A stretch of 64,000 bases of DNA, from the NCBI GenBank assembly GCA_036388855.1, contig DASVRA010000030.1:1-64000 (forward strand), given 5' to 3'. Source of the DNA: DASVRA01 sp036388855 (GTDB lineage: Bacteria; Pseudomonadota; Alphaproteobacteria; Caulobacterales; Caulobacteraceae). How positions within the stretch are numbered: position 1 is the first letter of the stretch; each line of letters begins with the position of its first letter. This document shows positions 17,815 to 26,374 of this stretch, in pieces. The notes under the pieces are model-generated. The model ran no database searches, was not told where the DNA came from, and worked only from the letters and a program-made list of their open reading frames with translations. Both the position numbers and the translations under genes were made by a program.

Positions 17815-18229
17815 CGTCCAGGGCTTAGGGGGGCGCGATGTAGGCCAGCGCTTCGGCGGCGGTCTCGAAAGTGGCGGTTTGCTGCTGCCCTTCGATCACT
17901 TGGGTGACCGTCCACATCCCCCACGATACTGCCGCCGACCGCTGGGCGCCATGCTTGTCAACGGCGGGAAAATTCAAACTGAGACACTACCTGAGTTGTG
18001 GCCGCTCCTGGCCTGTCCTCGTTCACGCGTGGCTGATGACCTTCTTCTGACGCCCGTAGATGCCGCACACATCAACCCGGCGATCAAGCCCCGTCGCACC
18101 TCCAACTCGCGCGTCTTGGGGGTTAGCGTGCTGGCGCGGGGTAGGTGGAGCTGGTCCCCCATGCAATCTGGGCCGAGTGTACCGCCCTGACTAGGCAGTC
18201 TGCCGCTCTGTCAAGTAAGACGGCTCGCA
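17815..18229. other. Gene-poor patch with no confident gene
   Basis: About 415 bases between the palindrome and thiS with lower GC than the surroundings. Frames of 62 and 148 codons exist but show no recognisable domain. One minus-strand frame of 30 codons (17825-17917, starting MWTVTQVIEG) has a plausible composition but no spaced ribosome site. The segment around 17965-17990 (GGGAAAATTCAAACTGAGAC) resembles sequence I associate with ends of IS21-like elements, from memory. Debris of a mobile element is the likeliest content. Confidence 0.4.
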
Positions 18230-18430
18230 TCAACCCCCGCCGACGAACTGAACAATCTCTATGCGGTCGCCCTGGGACAGCGGCTGATCGGCGTATGTCG
18301 ACTTCGGCACGATCTCCAGGTTCCGCTCCACCGCCACCTTGCGCGTATCGAGGCCGAGTTCGACCGCCAGCCCCTCCACCGTAAGCCCCTCGGCGACCTC
18401 CCGCGCCTCGCCGTTCACCGTCAGCTTCAT
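18230..18430 (-). CDS. thiS: Sulfur carrier protein ThiS (orphan)
   Basis: 66-residue ubiquitin-like sulfur carrier for thiazole synthesis in thiamine biosynthesis. It begins MKLTVNGEAREVAEGLTV, contains VAVERNLEIVPKS and ends IVQFVGGG, supplying the C-terminal Gly-Gly that is adenylated and thiocarboxylated. thiG normally follows thiS, but here the next 470 bases on this strand hold no thiG, only the disturbed patch. Confidence 0.92.
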   Translation of the reverse strand: MKLTVNGEAREVAEGLTVEGLAVELGLDTRKVAVERNLEIVPKSTYADQPLSQGDRIEIVQFVGGG

Positions 18431-18509
18431 GGGGCGCGCTTGTGACCCCCCGGCGCGGGCGATACAAGACGCGCCGCCGCACGGGCGCTCCGCAACCTCG
18501 GGAATCACG

Positions 18510-19004
18510 ATGGCCGACAACAGGCGCGGCGGCTTCACCCAGGAAGCCAAGCTGGTCAGGCAGCTCGCCGCCGTGCTGGACGAGACCGGCCTTACCGAGA
18601 TCGAGGTGGAGGTGGGAGAGACTCGCGTGCGCGTCGCTCGCACCGCCGCGAGCGTCGCCGCCGCTCCGGTCCAAGCCATGTCGGCGCCGGCCGCTCCAGT
18701 CGTAGCCGCTGCTCCGGCTGTCGTGTCGGCCGCCGCTGCCGCCCAAGCTGAAGAGCCTGCCGCCCCCTCTGGCGAGGCGGTCAAGTCGCCGATGGTCGGC
18801 ACCGCCTACCTTTCGCCCACGCCGGGCGCCGAGCCCTTCATTCGCGCAGGCTCGCAGGTCAGCGAAGGCCAGACGCTGATGATCATCGAGGCGATGAAGA
18901 CCATGAACCCCATCTCCGCGCCGCGCGCGGGCGTGGTGGCCGAGGTCCTGATCGAGGACGGTCAGCCGGTGGAGTTCGGCGAGCCGCTCGTCGTCCTGAC
19001 CTGA
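18510..19004 (+). CDS. accB: Acetyl-CoA carboxylase biotin carboxyl carrier protein
   Basis: 164 residues. The N-terminal part is LVRQLAAVLDETGLTEIEVE, then an Ala/Pro-rich hinge at about 50-90, then the biotinyl domain with the biotin-accepting Lys in IEAMKTMNPI. It carries biotin between AccC and the carboxyltransferase in fatty-acid synthesis. Its stop overlaps the accC start (TGATG), indicating translational coupling. Confidence 0.96.
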   Translation: MADNRRGGFTQEAKLVRQLAAVLDETGLTEIEVEVGETRVRVARTAASVAAAPVQAMSAPAAPVVAAAPAVVSAAAAAQAEEPAAPSGEAVKSPMVGTAYLSPTPGAEPFIRAGSQVSEGQTLMIIEAMKTMNPISAPRAGVVAEVLIEDGQPVEFGEPLVVLT

Positions 19005-20347
19005 TGTTCGACAAGATCCTCATCGCCAACCGCGGCGAGATCGCGCTGCGGGTCCACCGCGCCTGCAAGGAGATGGGCATCTCCACCGTGGCGGTGCATT
19101 CCGAGCCAGACGCCACCGGCATGTGGGTGCGCCTGGCCGACGAGAGCGTCTGCATCGGCCCGGCGTCCGCGGCCAAGTCCTACCTGAACGTGCCCTCGAT
19201 CATCGCGGCGGCGGAGATCACCGGCGCCAACGCCATCCACCCCGGCTACGGCTTCCTTTCGGAGAACGCCCGCTTCGCCGAGATCGTCGAGGCGCACGGC
19301 ATGACCTTCATCGGCCCGCGCCCCGACCACATCCGCATGATGGGCGACAAGATCACCGCCAAGCAGGCGGTCAAGGACGCCGGCATCCCGGTGGTGCCGG
19401 GCTCCGAAGGCGCCTTGTCTGACGAGGACGAGGCTTTTGCCGCGGCCGAGGCCATCGGCTTCCCCGTGCTGATCAAGGCAGCGGCTGGCGGCGGCGGGCG
19501 CGGCATGAAGGTGGCCAAGACCCGCGACGACCTGCTCGAGGCGATCCAGACCGCCCAGTCCGAGGCCCGCGCGGCCTTCGGCGACGACGCGGTCTACCTA
19601 GAACGGTACCTGCAGAAGCCCCGGCACATCGAGCTGCAGGTGATCGCCGACGCCTTCGGCAACGTCTGCCACCTGGGCGAACGCGACTGCTCGCTCCAAC
19701 GCCGCCACCAGAAGGTGCTGGAGGAGGCCCCCTCCCCCGCCCTCGACGCCGCCGCGCGCGCGAAGATCGGCGCCACCGTGGTCGAGGCCATCAAGCGGAT
19801 CGGCTACCTCGGCGTCGGCACCATCGAGTTCCTCTACGAGGACGGCGAGTTCTTCTTCATCGAGATGAACACCCGCCTGCAGGTCGAGCACCCAGTCACC
19901 GAGGCGATCACCGGTATCGACCTGGTGCGCGAACAGATCCGCATCGCCGCCGGCGAGCCCCTGTCCTTCACCCAGGACGACATCCGCTTCGAGGGCCACG
20001 CCATCGAATGCCGGATCAACGCCGAGAACCCGCGCACCTTCGCGCCGTCGCCGGGCGTAGTCACCGACTTCCACCCACCCGGCGGCCTGGACGTGCGGCT
20101 GGATTCGGCGATCTACGCCGGCTACCGCATCCCCCCCTACTACGACAGCCTGATCGGCAAGCTGATCGTCCACGGCCGCGACCGCCCCGAGTGCATCGCC
20201 CGGATGAAGCGCTGCCTGGGGGAACTGGTGGTCGGCGGCGTCGACACCACCACGCCGCTGTTCCTGGAGCTGTTCCAGAAGCCGGACATCCTGGCCGGCG
20301 ACTACGACATCCACTGGCTGGAGCGGTGGATGAGTTCACAGGCGTAA
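19004..20347 (+). CDS. accC: Acetyl-CoA carboxylase biotin carboxylase subunit
   Basis: 447-residue ATP-grasp enzyme that carboxylates biotin on AccB. Visible motifs: KILIANRGEIALRVHRACKE, the biotin carboxylase signature HPGYGFLSENA, the glycine-rich ATP loop KAAAGGGGRGMK, HIELQVIAD, and EMNTRLQVEHPVTE. The length is standard. It forms an operon with accB and is followed 12 bases later by aat. Confidence 0.97.
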   Translation: MFDKILIANRGEIALRVHRACKEMGISTVAVHSEPDATGMWVRLADESVCIGPASAAKSYLNVPSIIAAAEITGANAIHPGYGFLSENARFAEIVEAHGMTFIGPRPDHIRMMGDKITAKQAVKDAGIPVVPGSEGALSDEDEAFAAAEAIGFPVLIKAAAGGGGRGMKVAKTRDDLLEAIQTAQSEARAAFGDDAVYLERYLQKPRHIELQVIADAFGNVCHLGERDCSLQRRHQKVLEEAPSPALDAAARAKIGATVVEAIKRIGYLGVGTIEFLYEDGEFFFIEMNTRLQVEHPVTEAITGIDLVREQIRIAAGEPLSFTQDDIRFEGHAIECRINAENPRTFAPSPGVVTDFHPPGGLDVRLDSAIYAGYRIPPYYDSLIGKLIVHGRDRPECIARMKRCLGELVVGGVDTTTPLFLELFQKPDILAGDYDIHWLERWMSSQA

Positions 20348-20359
20348 GGTTCTGAGCGG

Positions 20360-21013
20360 ATGAAGAAACCCTTCACCGCCTTGGATCTGCTGGAGTGCTA
20401 CCGCACTGGCGTCTTCCCCATGGCGGACGACCGCCACGACGAGCGCATCTTTCTGATCGACCCCGAGACCCGGGGCGTCCTCCCGCTCGACGCCTTCCAC
20501 ATCCCCCAGCGCCTGGCCCGCACCGTCCGCGCCGCCCCCTTCCAGATCCGAGTCGACACCGCCTTCCCCCGCGTGATCGCCGAGTGCGCCAAGGCCAGGC
20601 CAGGCCGGCGCGAGACCTGGATCAACCACTCGATCGAGCTGCTCTACCGCGACCTGTTCCACCTCGGCCACGCCCACAGCGTCGAGTGCTGGCGAGGAGA
20701 GGCCTTGGTCGGCGGCCTCTACGGCGTCTCCCTGCAAGGCGCCTTCTTCGGCGAGAGCATGTTCTCGCTGGAGCGCGACGCCAGCAAGGTCGCCCTGATC
20801 CACCTCGCCGCCCGCCTGATCGCCGGCGGCTACCGCCTGCTCGACGCCCAGTTTATGACCGGGCACCTCGCCCAGTTCGGGGCCGAGGAGATCACCCGCC
20901 CCGTCTACCTCGCCCGTCTGAAGGAAGCGCTGAGGTTCGAGGCCGACTTCTACCGCTTCCCCGCGTTCGCGGCGGGCGCCGATGTCCTGCAGGCTATCAG
21001 CCAGGCGTCGTAG
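20360..21013 (+). CDS. aat: Leucyl/phenylalanyl-tRNA--protein transferase
   Basis: Adds Leu or Phe to proteins with N-terminal Lys/Arg, creating N-degrons for ClpS/ClpAP. 217 residues with YRTGVFPM, WINHSIELLYRDL, HSVECWRGEALVGGLYGV, GAFFGESMFS and LLDAQFMTGHLAQFGA, all family hallmarks. Start ATG at 20360 after accC. The 3' end overlaps the convergent DUF2155 gene by 64 bases. Confidence 0.95.
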   Translation: MKKPFTALDLLECYRTGVFPMADDRHDERIFLIDPETRGVLPLDAFHIPQRLARTVRAAPFQIRVDTAFPRVIAECAKARPGRRETWINHSIELLYRDLFHLGHAHSVECWRGEALVGGLYGVSLQGAFFGESMFSLERDASKVALIHLAARLIAGGYRLLDAQFMTGHLAQFGAEEITRPVYLARLKEALRFEADFYRFPAFAAGADVLQAISQAS

Positions 21014-21555
21014 ACTGGGTGCTCCAGCGGGTTCAGCCCCGGCGCGTCGGCGAACATCCAGCCGCGGAAGATGGTCCGCGAATCCGCCGCCGGCCGCCCC
21101 GCCACCGCCAGCGGCTGGGAATCGACCCGCACGTGCGCCACCGCCCGCGGCGTCTGGTTCGGCGGCGCGATCTCGCAGCTCGACACGGTGAAGATCAGCC
21201 CCTTGTAGCGTACCGGACGCCCCACCTGCGCCTCGAAGCGCATGGTCTCGGCGGTGGTCTTGTCGAGCGCCTGCAGGATCGCGCCGTTGGTCAGGTTCCG
21301 CTTCGGCGGCGCCTCCACCTTGGGCTTGGGCGCGGCGCGCGGCTTGGGCGCGCGAGGCGAAGCCGTTTCCGGCGGCGCGGCGGCTTCGGGCGACGGCGCG
21401 GCCAAGGAAGGCGCGGGCGCCGGGGCGGGCGCGGGGGTTACTGGAGCCGGCGGCGCGGCAGGGACCTGTGGCTCAGCCGGCTCCACCTGCGCCGAGGCGA
21501 GGCCGCCCGCGGCAGTGGCGATAAGCACGATCGAGGCAATCACGACCCGCCGCAT
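20950..21555 (-). CDS. DUF2155 domain-containing secreted protein
   Basis: About 201 residues from the ATG at 21555. A signal peptide (MRRVVIASIVLIATAAGGLA) is followed by a Pro/Ala/Lys-rich linker and the conserved domain at about 95-190: LDKTTAETMRFEAQVGRPVR, VSSCEIAPPN, FRGWMFADAPGLNPLEHPVY, DAWLIACR. The family is widespread in alphaproteobacteria next to NDUFA12, with function unknown. It follows the NDUFA12 gene by 4 bases. Confidence 0.88.
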   Translation of the reverse strand: MRRVVIASIVLIATAAGGLASAQVEPAEPQVPAAPPAPVTPAPAPAPAPSLAAPSPEAAAPPETASPRAPKPRAAPKPKVEAPPKRNLTNGAILQALDKTTAETMRFEAQVGRPVRYKGLIFTVSSCEIAPPNQTPRAVAHVRVDSQPLAVAGRPAADSRTIFRGWMFADAPGLNPLEHPVYDAWLIACRTSAPAANAGKR

Positions 21556-21559
21556 CGCT

Positions 21560-21955
21560 CTACTCCGGCCGCCACGCCTCATAGTCGCCCGTGGCGCTGG
21601 CGCGTTGGCCAGGGCCGGCGATAGAGCCCGGCGGCCGCCAGGCCATCGGCGTCCCGGTCATGTTGGGCAGGTGGTCCTTCTCCCACCGCTGCCGCCGCAG
21701 CGGCGTCTCCGTCGGCGGGTCGTCGAAGGTGTGGTGCAACCAGCCGTGCCACTCGGCCGGCACCTTCGAGCCGTCGGCGTAGCCGTTGTAGATCACCCAC
21801 CGCCGCAGCCGCCCGTCGTAGCTGTCGCGGTTGTCCTTGGCCTGGAAGTAGCGGTTGCCGATCTCGTCCTCGCCGACGAAAACGCCCCGCTTGGCGATGG
21901 TGAACCGCGCCCCGGGCGTGGCCCCGTTCCACCAGGTGAACAACCACTTCAGCAA
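21560..21955 (-). CDS. NADH:ubiquinone oxidoreductase subunit NDUFA12 family protein
   Basis: 131-residue homologue of the mitochondrial complex I accessory subunit NDUFA12 (B17.2). Signature stretches: WWNGATPGARFTIAKRGVFV, VGEDEIGNRYFQAKDN, RRWVIYNGYADGSKVPAEWH, GWLHHTFDDPPTE. It is an accessory part of respiratory complex I in alphaproteobacteria. It probably shares a transcript with DUF2155. Confidence 0.94.
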   Translation of the reverse strand: MLKWLFTWWNGATPGARFTIAKRGVFVGEDEIGNRYFQAKDNRDSYDGRLRRWVIYNGYADGSKVPAEWHGWLHHTFDDPPTETPLRRQRWEKDHLPNMTGTPMAWRPPGSIAGPGQRASATGDYEAWRPE

Positions 21956-22013
21956 GGCCGGCTCCTCAGGACGAGGCCGTGATAGCCATTGCCGCCGCGC
22001 CTGCCTAGGGCGT

Positions 22014-22436
22014 TCACCGGCCAGGCAGGAAGCGGGCGACGACTTCGGCCGGGATGCGCACCGGGCGCATGGTCGCGGCGTCCACCATGGCCCAGTCGGA
22101 GCGGGCCTGAACGGCGGCGCCTTGCGGGCCTTCGATCACCACATAGCGGTCGAAGCGGGCCCCGCGCGGCTCGCCCACCCAGGTGCGGGCGCGGGGCTGG
22201 TCGCCAAGACGCAGGCCGCGGCGGTAGCCGATCTCGTGGCGCAGCACGACCCAGCTCGAGCCGCGGGTCTCTTCCTCCCTGAACTTCGAGCGCCAGTGGG
22301 CCGTGCCGGCTTCCTGAATCCAGCGGACGTAGACGACGTTGTTGACGTGGCCGTTCTCGTCGATGTCCTCGGGGGTGACCGCCAGCGGCAGCTCGAACAC
22401 CTCGCGGCCCGGCGGCGGCTCGAAGGCGCGGCTCAC
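22014..22436 (-). CDS. Acyl-CoA thioesterase, 4HBT (hotdog) family
   Basis: 140 residues from a GTG that overlaps the grxD stop (GTGA). The hotdog active-site segment is DIDENGHVNNVVYVRWIQEA, with the catalytic Asp and HVNN typical of 4-hydroxybenzoyl-CoA thioesterase-like enzymes. RHEIGYRRGLRLGD follows. It likely hydrolyses short or medium acyl-CoAs; the substrate is not predictable. Translationally coupled to grxD. Confidence 0.87.
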   Translation of the reverse strand: MSRAFEPPPGREVFELPLAVTPEDIDENGHVNNVVYVRWIQEAGTAHWRSKFREEETRGSSWVVLRHEIGYRRGLRLGDQPRARTWVGEPRGARFDRYVVIEGPQGAAVQARSDWAMVDAATMRPVRIPAEVVARFLPGR

Positions 22437-22780
22437 GCCGGCAGCACGCCCTTTTCGGCCAGAAACGGCTTCAGCTCGCCCGACTGGAACATCTCCTTGA
22501 CGATGTCGCAGCCGCCCACAAACTCGCCCTTGACGTAGAGCTGGGGGATGGTCGGCCAGTCGGAGAAGCTCTTGACGCCCTGGCGCAGCTCCTCGGACTG
22601 CAGCACGTTCACGCCGGTGAAATCGACGCCCAGGTGATCGAGCACCTGCACCACCAGGCTGGAGAAGCCGCACATCGGCTGCTCGGGCTCGCCCTTCATG
22701 AACAGCACTACCGGGTGTTCGGCGAGAGTCTCGGCGATGAAGGCGTGGGCGGGGTTGGCGGCGGTCTGAACGTCGGTCAC
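22433..22780 (-). CDS. grxD: Monothiol glutaredoxin, Grx4/GrxD family
   Basis: About 115 residues from the GTG at 22780. It has the monothiol CGFS active site in MKGEPEQPMCGFSSLVVQVL, then WPTIPQLYVKGEFVGGCDIV. Monothiol glutaredoxins bind 2Fe-2S clusters with glutathione and deliver iron-sulfur clusters, usually in complex with BolA, whose gene lies two genes upstream here. A longer reading frame to a TTG upstream exists but lacks conserved sequence. Confidence 0.94.
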   Translation of the reverse strand: MTDVQTAANPAHAFIAETLAEHPVVLFMKGEPEQPMCGFSSLVVQVLDHLGVDFTGVNVLQSEELRQGVKSFSDWPTIPQLYVKGEFVGGCDIVKEMFQSGELKPFLAEKGVLPA

Positions 22781-22830
22781 GGGCGGCCTCAATGAGCGGG
22801 CGCCTGATCTGGGCGCGCGGCCCCGTGCGG

Positions 22831-23745
22831 TCAAGCCGACTTGGCCGGGACCTCGGGCGAGGGGCCGAAGCGGGCCATTTCGATCTGGGCGGAAAGGCCG
22901 GGCGGCAGCTCGCGGTTCACCGCCTCGGCGAGCTCATCCAGCCGCTCCAGTGCTGGAGCGTCGATCTGTACGGTTGCCAGCGCGGGCTCGGTGACCGCGT
23001 AGGCCAGGCAAATCTGCTCGCCGGTCCAGTTCGGGGTCTGGTCGAGGAAGGCGTAGGTGCCGACGCCTTCGAGCGGCGACGGCTTGCGGTTGAACAGGCC
23101 CTTGCCGCGCTTGAGCGCCTCGGTGACGGAGCGGTGGAACTCGACCGGATAGGGGTCGTAGCCGATCACCACCATGTCGCGCTGGACCGCCGAACGCACC
23201 CGGTTGCGCTCGCGCCAGCCGGAGGTGAGGTTGAAGCTGGCGGCGATCACGTCGAAGCGGCCGGTGGAGATGTAGGCGTCGATCGCCCCATCGTCCGATC
23301 CGCCCACGCCGATGAAGTGGACCGCACCGGCCTTCTTCAGCTCGTCGAGCGCATCCAGGCCCTCGAGCGGCAGCTCGGTCTCGCCGGGGTCGTCCAGCAT
23401 GGCGACGTCGAGGTAGCCCAGGCCAGTGCGCGCCAGGATTGAGCGGATCTGACCCTGGATACCGGCGGCGGAGAAGTCGCGCACCGGTGCGCTGCCGGAC
23501 GGCAGGCGGCCGACACGCCACGCGATGAAGATCAGGTTGCGGTCAACGGTCTGCAGCGCCTGGGCCAGCCCGTCGGCCATGGCCGGGCTGCGGCCGCGCA
23601 CTTCGAAGGTGTTGATGCCATGCTCCAGCGCCTCGTAGATCAACCGGGTCCACTGCTCCGGCCGGGTGCGGGCGGGGTCGTCGCGCAGAGCCAGCGACAA
23701 AGCGGAGACGACGAAGCCGGAGCTGCCGAAGGGGCGGTAGCGCAT
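22831..23745 (-). CDS. Aldo/keto reductase-fold protein lacking the catalytic tetrad
   Basis: 304 residues with clear aldo/keto reductase topology (MRYRPFGSSGFVVSALSLAL, ALEHGINTFEVRG, ILARTGLGYLDVAMLDDPGE, LDELKKAGAVHFIGVGG). Comparison with the family pattern suggests all four catalytic residues are replaced: the usual Asp-Thr-Ala with a nearby Tyr is TFEVRGRSPAM, the lysine strand reads LIFIAWRVGR, and the active-site His is Asp in MLDDPGE. It overlaps the bolA stop by one base and precedes grxD, so it may have a non-enzymatic role linked to iron-sulfur traffic. That role is inference. Confidence 0.8.
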   Translation of the reverse strand: MRYRPFGSSGFVVSALSLALRDDPARTRPEQWTRLIYEALEHGINTFEVRGRSPAMADGLAQALQTVDRNLIFIAWRVGRLPSGSAPVRDFSAAGIQGQIRSILARTGLGYLDVAMLDDPGETELPLEGLDALDELKKAGAVHFIGVGGSDDGAIDAYISTGRFDVIAASFNLTSGWRERNRVRSAVQRDMVVIGYDPYPVEFHRSVTEALKRGKGLFNRKPSPLEGVGTYAFLDQTPNWTGEQICLAYAVTEPALATVQIDAPALERLDELAEAVNRELPPGLSAQIEMARFGPSPEVPAKSA

Positions 23746-23984
23746 CAGTCGGCTCCTTCGGGCGGCGCCGAGGTGGCGAGCGCCAGCGCATGAAGTTCAC
23801 CGCCCATGCGCCCGCCCAGCGCCTCGTAAACCAGCTGGTGCTGGCGCACGCGCGGCAACCCCTTGAACCGCGGCGAGACGATGCGGGCGCGGTAATGGTC
23901 GCCGTCGCCGGCGAGGTCCTCGACGGCGATCTCCCCGTCGGGGAAGGCCTCGCGCAGGCGGGCCTCGAGTTCGGCTTGAGCCAT
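23745..23984 (-). CDS. BolA-family protein
   Basis: 79 residues: MAQAELEARLREAFPDGEIA, VEDLAGDGDHYRARIVSPRF, then GLPRVRQHQLVYEALGGRMG and HALALAT. The invariant late His of the BolA fold, which ligates shared clusters with glutaredoxin, is present in ELHALAL. BolA works with monothiol glutaredoxin (grxD nearby) in iron-sulfur/iron regulation. An ATG two codons upstream is possible. Confidence 0.93.
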   Translation of the reverse strand: MAQAELEARLREAFPDGEIAVEDLAGDGDHYRARIVSPRFKGLPRVRQHQLVYEALGGRMGGELHALALATSAPPEGAD

Positions 23985-24075
23985 GGGCACGGCGATTCTG
24001 TCTCCGGTAACGATTCATCGCGCCGGATGGTTAACGGGCGGCTACGGCGGCGCGCGGGGCGTTAGGATGGAAGGT

Positions 24076-26280
24076 TCAGCGGCATCCATCGCCGTTCATG
24101 TAGCTGGGCAACCATCCCTCATGCGCTGCGCGCAGCTCCGCCAGCGGAACACTGAACAGTTCGCGCGAGGCGAAGGCGTCGCCGCCGGCGGAGCCGGCGA
24201 CGATCGCGTGGACGCCGGCGGCCTTGGCACGGGCGATCAGGGTCTCGGGATCCTTGGTAGCCAGGAGATAACGGGCCTGGTCCTCGCCGAAGAGGTAGAG
24301 GTGGGCGTGCTGCTCGGAGGTGGCGTTCAGGGTGACGCCGATGTCCGAGGCCAGCGCCATCTCGGCGGCGGCGGCGGCCAAGCCGCCGTCGGAGAGGTCG
24401 TGGCAGACGGTGACTTCGCCGGAGCGGATCAAGGCGCGGACGAAGTCGCCGTTCCGCTTCTCGGCGGCGAGGTCGACTGGCGGCGGGGGGCCCTCCTCGC
24501 GGCCTTGGACTTCCCGCAGGTAGAGGCTGGCGCCCAGCTCACCGTGGCTCTCTCCGATCAGCACCAGCACGTCGCCGTCCTGCAGGCCGCCGTAGGAAGC
24601 GCGGCGGGCGTAGTCGGGGATCAGGCCCACGCCGCCGACGGTGGGTGTGGGCGGAATGCCCTGGCCGTTGGTTTCGTTGTAGAGCGAGACGTTGCCGCTC
24701 ACGACCGGGAAGTCGAGCGCGCGGCAGGCCTCGGCCATTCCTTCCACCGCGCCGACGAACTGGGCCATCACCTCCGGCCGCTCCGGATTGCCGAAGTTGA
24801 GGTTGTCGGTGATAGCCACGGGATCGGCGCCGGCGGCTGTCAGGTTGCGCCACGCCTCGGCCACCGCCTGTTTGCCGCCCTCGTATGGGTCGGCGGCGAC
24901 GTAGCGGGGGGTGACGTCGGAGGTCACCGCCAGCGCCTTCCTCGCGCCGTGCACCCGCACCAGGCCGGCGTCGCAGGCGGTGGAGGACTCCTCGATGGTG
25001 TCGGCCATCACATGCCGGTCGTACTGCTCCCAGACCCAACGCTTGGAGGCCATATCCGGGCAGCCCATCAGCCGGAGCACGGCGTCGTTCCAGTCCGAGG
25101 GCGCGGGGATGTCGGAGTGGTCGAACGGCGCGCGCGGCGGGCGCGGCGCGGCAGGCCGGTCGTAGAGCGGCGCGTCCTCCGTCAGCGGCGCCAGCGGGAT
25201 GTCGCAGACCACTTCGCCGCCGTGCCGCAGCACCAGCCGGCCTGTGTCGGTGGTAGCGCCGATCACGGCGGCGTCCAGGCCCCACTTTTCGAAGATGCGC
25301 CGGCCGTCCCCTTCCCTGCCCGGCTTCAGGATCGCCAGCATCCGCTCCTGGCTCTCCGAGAGCATCATCTCGTAGGCGGTCATGCCGGCTTCACGCTGGG
25401 GCACCTGGTCGAGGTTGAGCTCGATGCCCACCCTGCCCTTCCCCGCCATCTCCACCGACGAGGAGGTCAGCCCCGCCGCGCCCATGTCCTGGATGGCGGC
25501 AACCGCGCCAGAGGCCATCAGCTCCAGCGTCGCCTCGATCAGCAGCTTCTCAGCGAAGGGATCGCCGACCTGGACGGTGGGCCGCTTCTCGTCGGAGCCC
25601 TCGTCGAACTCGGCCGAGGCCATGGTCGCCCCGTGGATGCCGTCGCGCCCGGTCTTGGAGCCGAAGTAGACCACCGGCAGGCCCGCGTCAGGCGCGGCGG
25701 AGTAGAAGATCTTGTCGGCGTCGGCCACGCCCACGCACATGGCGTTGACCAGGATGTTGCCGTTGTAGCCGGGGTGGAAATTGACCTCCCCGCCCACGGT
25801 CGGCACCCCCACACAGTTGCCGTAGCCGGCGATGCCGGCGACCACGCCCTCGACCAGCCGCCGCGTCTTTGGATGGTCAGGCTCGCCAAAGCGCAAGGCG
25901 TTCAAAAGCGCCACCGGCCGCGCCCCCATGGTGAACACGTCGCGCATGATGCCGCCCACGCCCGTGGCGGCGCCCTGGTAAGGCTCGATGAAGCTCGGGT
26001 GGTTGTGGCTCTCCATCTTGAAGATACAGGCCTGGCCGTCGCCAATATCGACCACCCCCGCGTTCTCGCCCGGGCCGCAGATCACCCGCGGGCCGGAAGT
26101 CGGGAACTTGCGCAGATGCAGACGCGAAGACTTATAGGAGCAGTGCTCGCTCCACATCACCGAAAAGACGCCGAGCTCGACCTGGTTCGGCTCGCGCCCC
26201 AGCCGCTCGAGGATCACTCGGTATTCCTCGGGCTTGAGGCCGTATTCGGCGGCCAGGGCGGCCATGTTTGGGGCGGTCAT
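24076..26280 (-). CDS. purL: Phosphoribosylformylglycinamidine synthase subunit PurL
   Basis: 734-residue small-type PurL that works with PurS and PurQ in step four of purine synthesis. Landmarks: SVMWSEHCSYKSSR, MESHNHPSFIEPYQGAATGV, GGIMRDVFTMGARP, GNCVGVPTVGGE, QDMGAAGLTSS, and in the second half TDNLNFGNPERPE, GNVSLYNETNG and CHDLSDGGLAAA. Length and the lack of a glutaminase domain exclude the fused enterobacterial form. It is first in a minus-strand run that continues into bolA after about 90 bases. Confidence 0.97.
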   Translation of the reverse strand: MTAPNMAALAAEYGLKPEEYRVILERLGREPNQVELGVFSVMWSEHCSYKSSRLHLRKFPTSGPRVICGPGENAGVVDIGDGQACIFKMESHNHPSFIEPYQGAATGVGGIMRDVFTMGARPVALLNALRFGEPDHPKTRRLVEGVVAGIAGYGNCVGVPTVGGEVNFHPGYNGNILVNAMCVGVADADKIFYSAAPDAGLPVVYFGSKTGRDGIHGATMASAEFDEGSDEKRPTVQVGDPFAEKLLIEATLELMASGAVAAIQDMGAAGLTSSSVEMAGKGRVGIELNLDQVPQREAGMTAYEMMLSESQERMLAILKPGREGDGRRIFEKWGLDAAVIGATTDTGRLVLRHGGEVVCDIPLAPLTEDAPLYDRPAAPRPPRAPFDHSDIPAPSDWNDAVLRLMGCPDMASKRWVWEQYDRHVMADTIEESSTACDAGLVRVHGARKALAVTSDVTPRYVAADPYEGGKQAVAEAWRNLTAAGADPVAITDNLNFGNPERPEVMAQFVGAVEGMAEACRALDFPVVSGNVSLYNETNGQGIPPTPTVGGVGLIPDYARRASYGGLQDGDVLVLIGESHGELGASLYLREVQGREEGPPPPVDLAAEKRNGDFVRALIRSGEVTVCHDLSDGGLAAAAAEMALASDIGVTLNATSEQHAHLYLFGEDQARYLLATKDPETLIARAKAAGVHAIVAGSAGGDAFASRELFSVPLAELRAAHEGWLPSYMNGDGCR

Positions 26281-26374
26281 GGCGCGGGCTCCTAGCGTAT
26301 TCGCCGAGGGCTGTCAGCGGAACGGGAGGGCCCGTTCGCGCCTTGTTTGGCGGAAGACTTGAGGAGCCGCGCCC

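Noticed and set aside
17825..17917. 30-codon minus-strand frame starting MWTVTQVIEG
   Set aside because: Plausible amino acid pattern but no spaced Shine-Dalgarno site and no family match; kept only as a note in the patch entry.
17744..18190. 148-codon plus-strand reading frame across the palindrome and gene-poor patch
   Set aside because: No ribosome site, no recognisable domain, and it starts inside the LexA box and runs through the palindrome. Composition looks non-coding.
23983..26295. 770-codon frame antisense to purL
   Set aside because: Antisense shadow; PurL motifs on the other strand are unambiguous.
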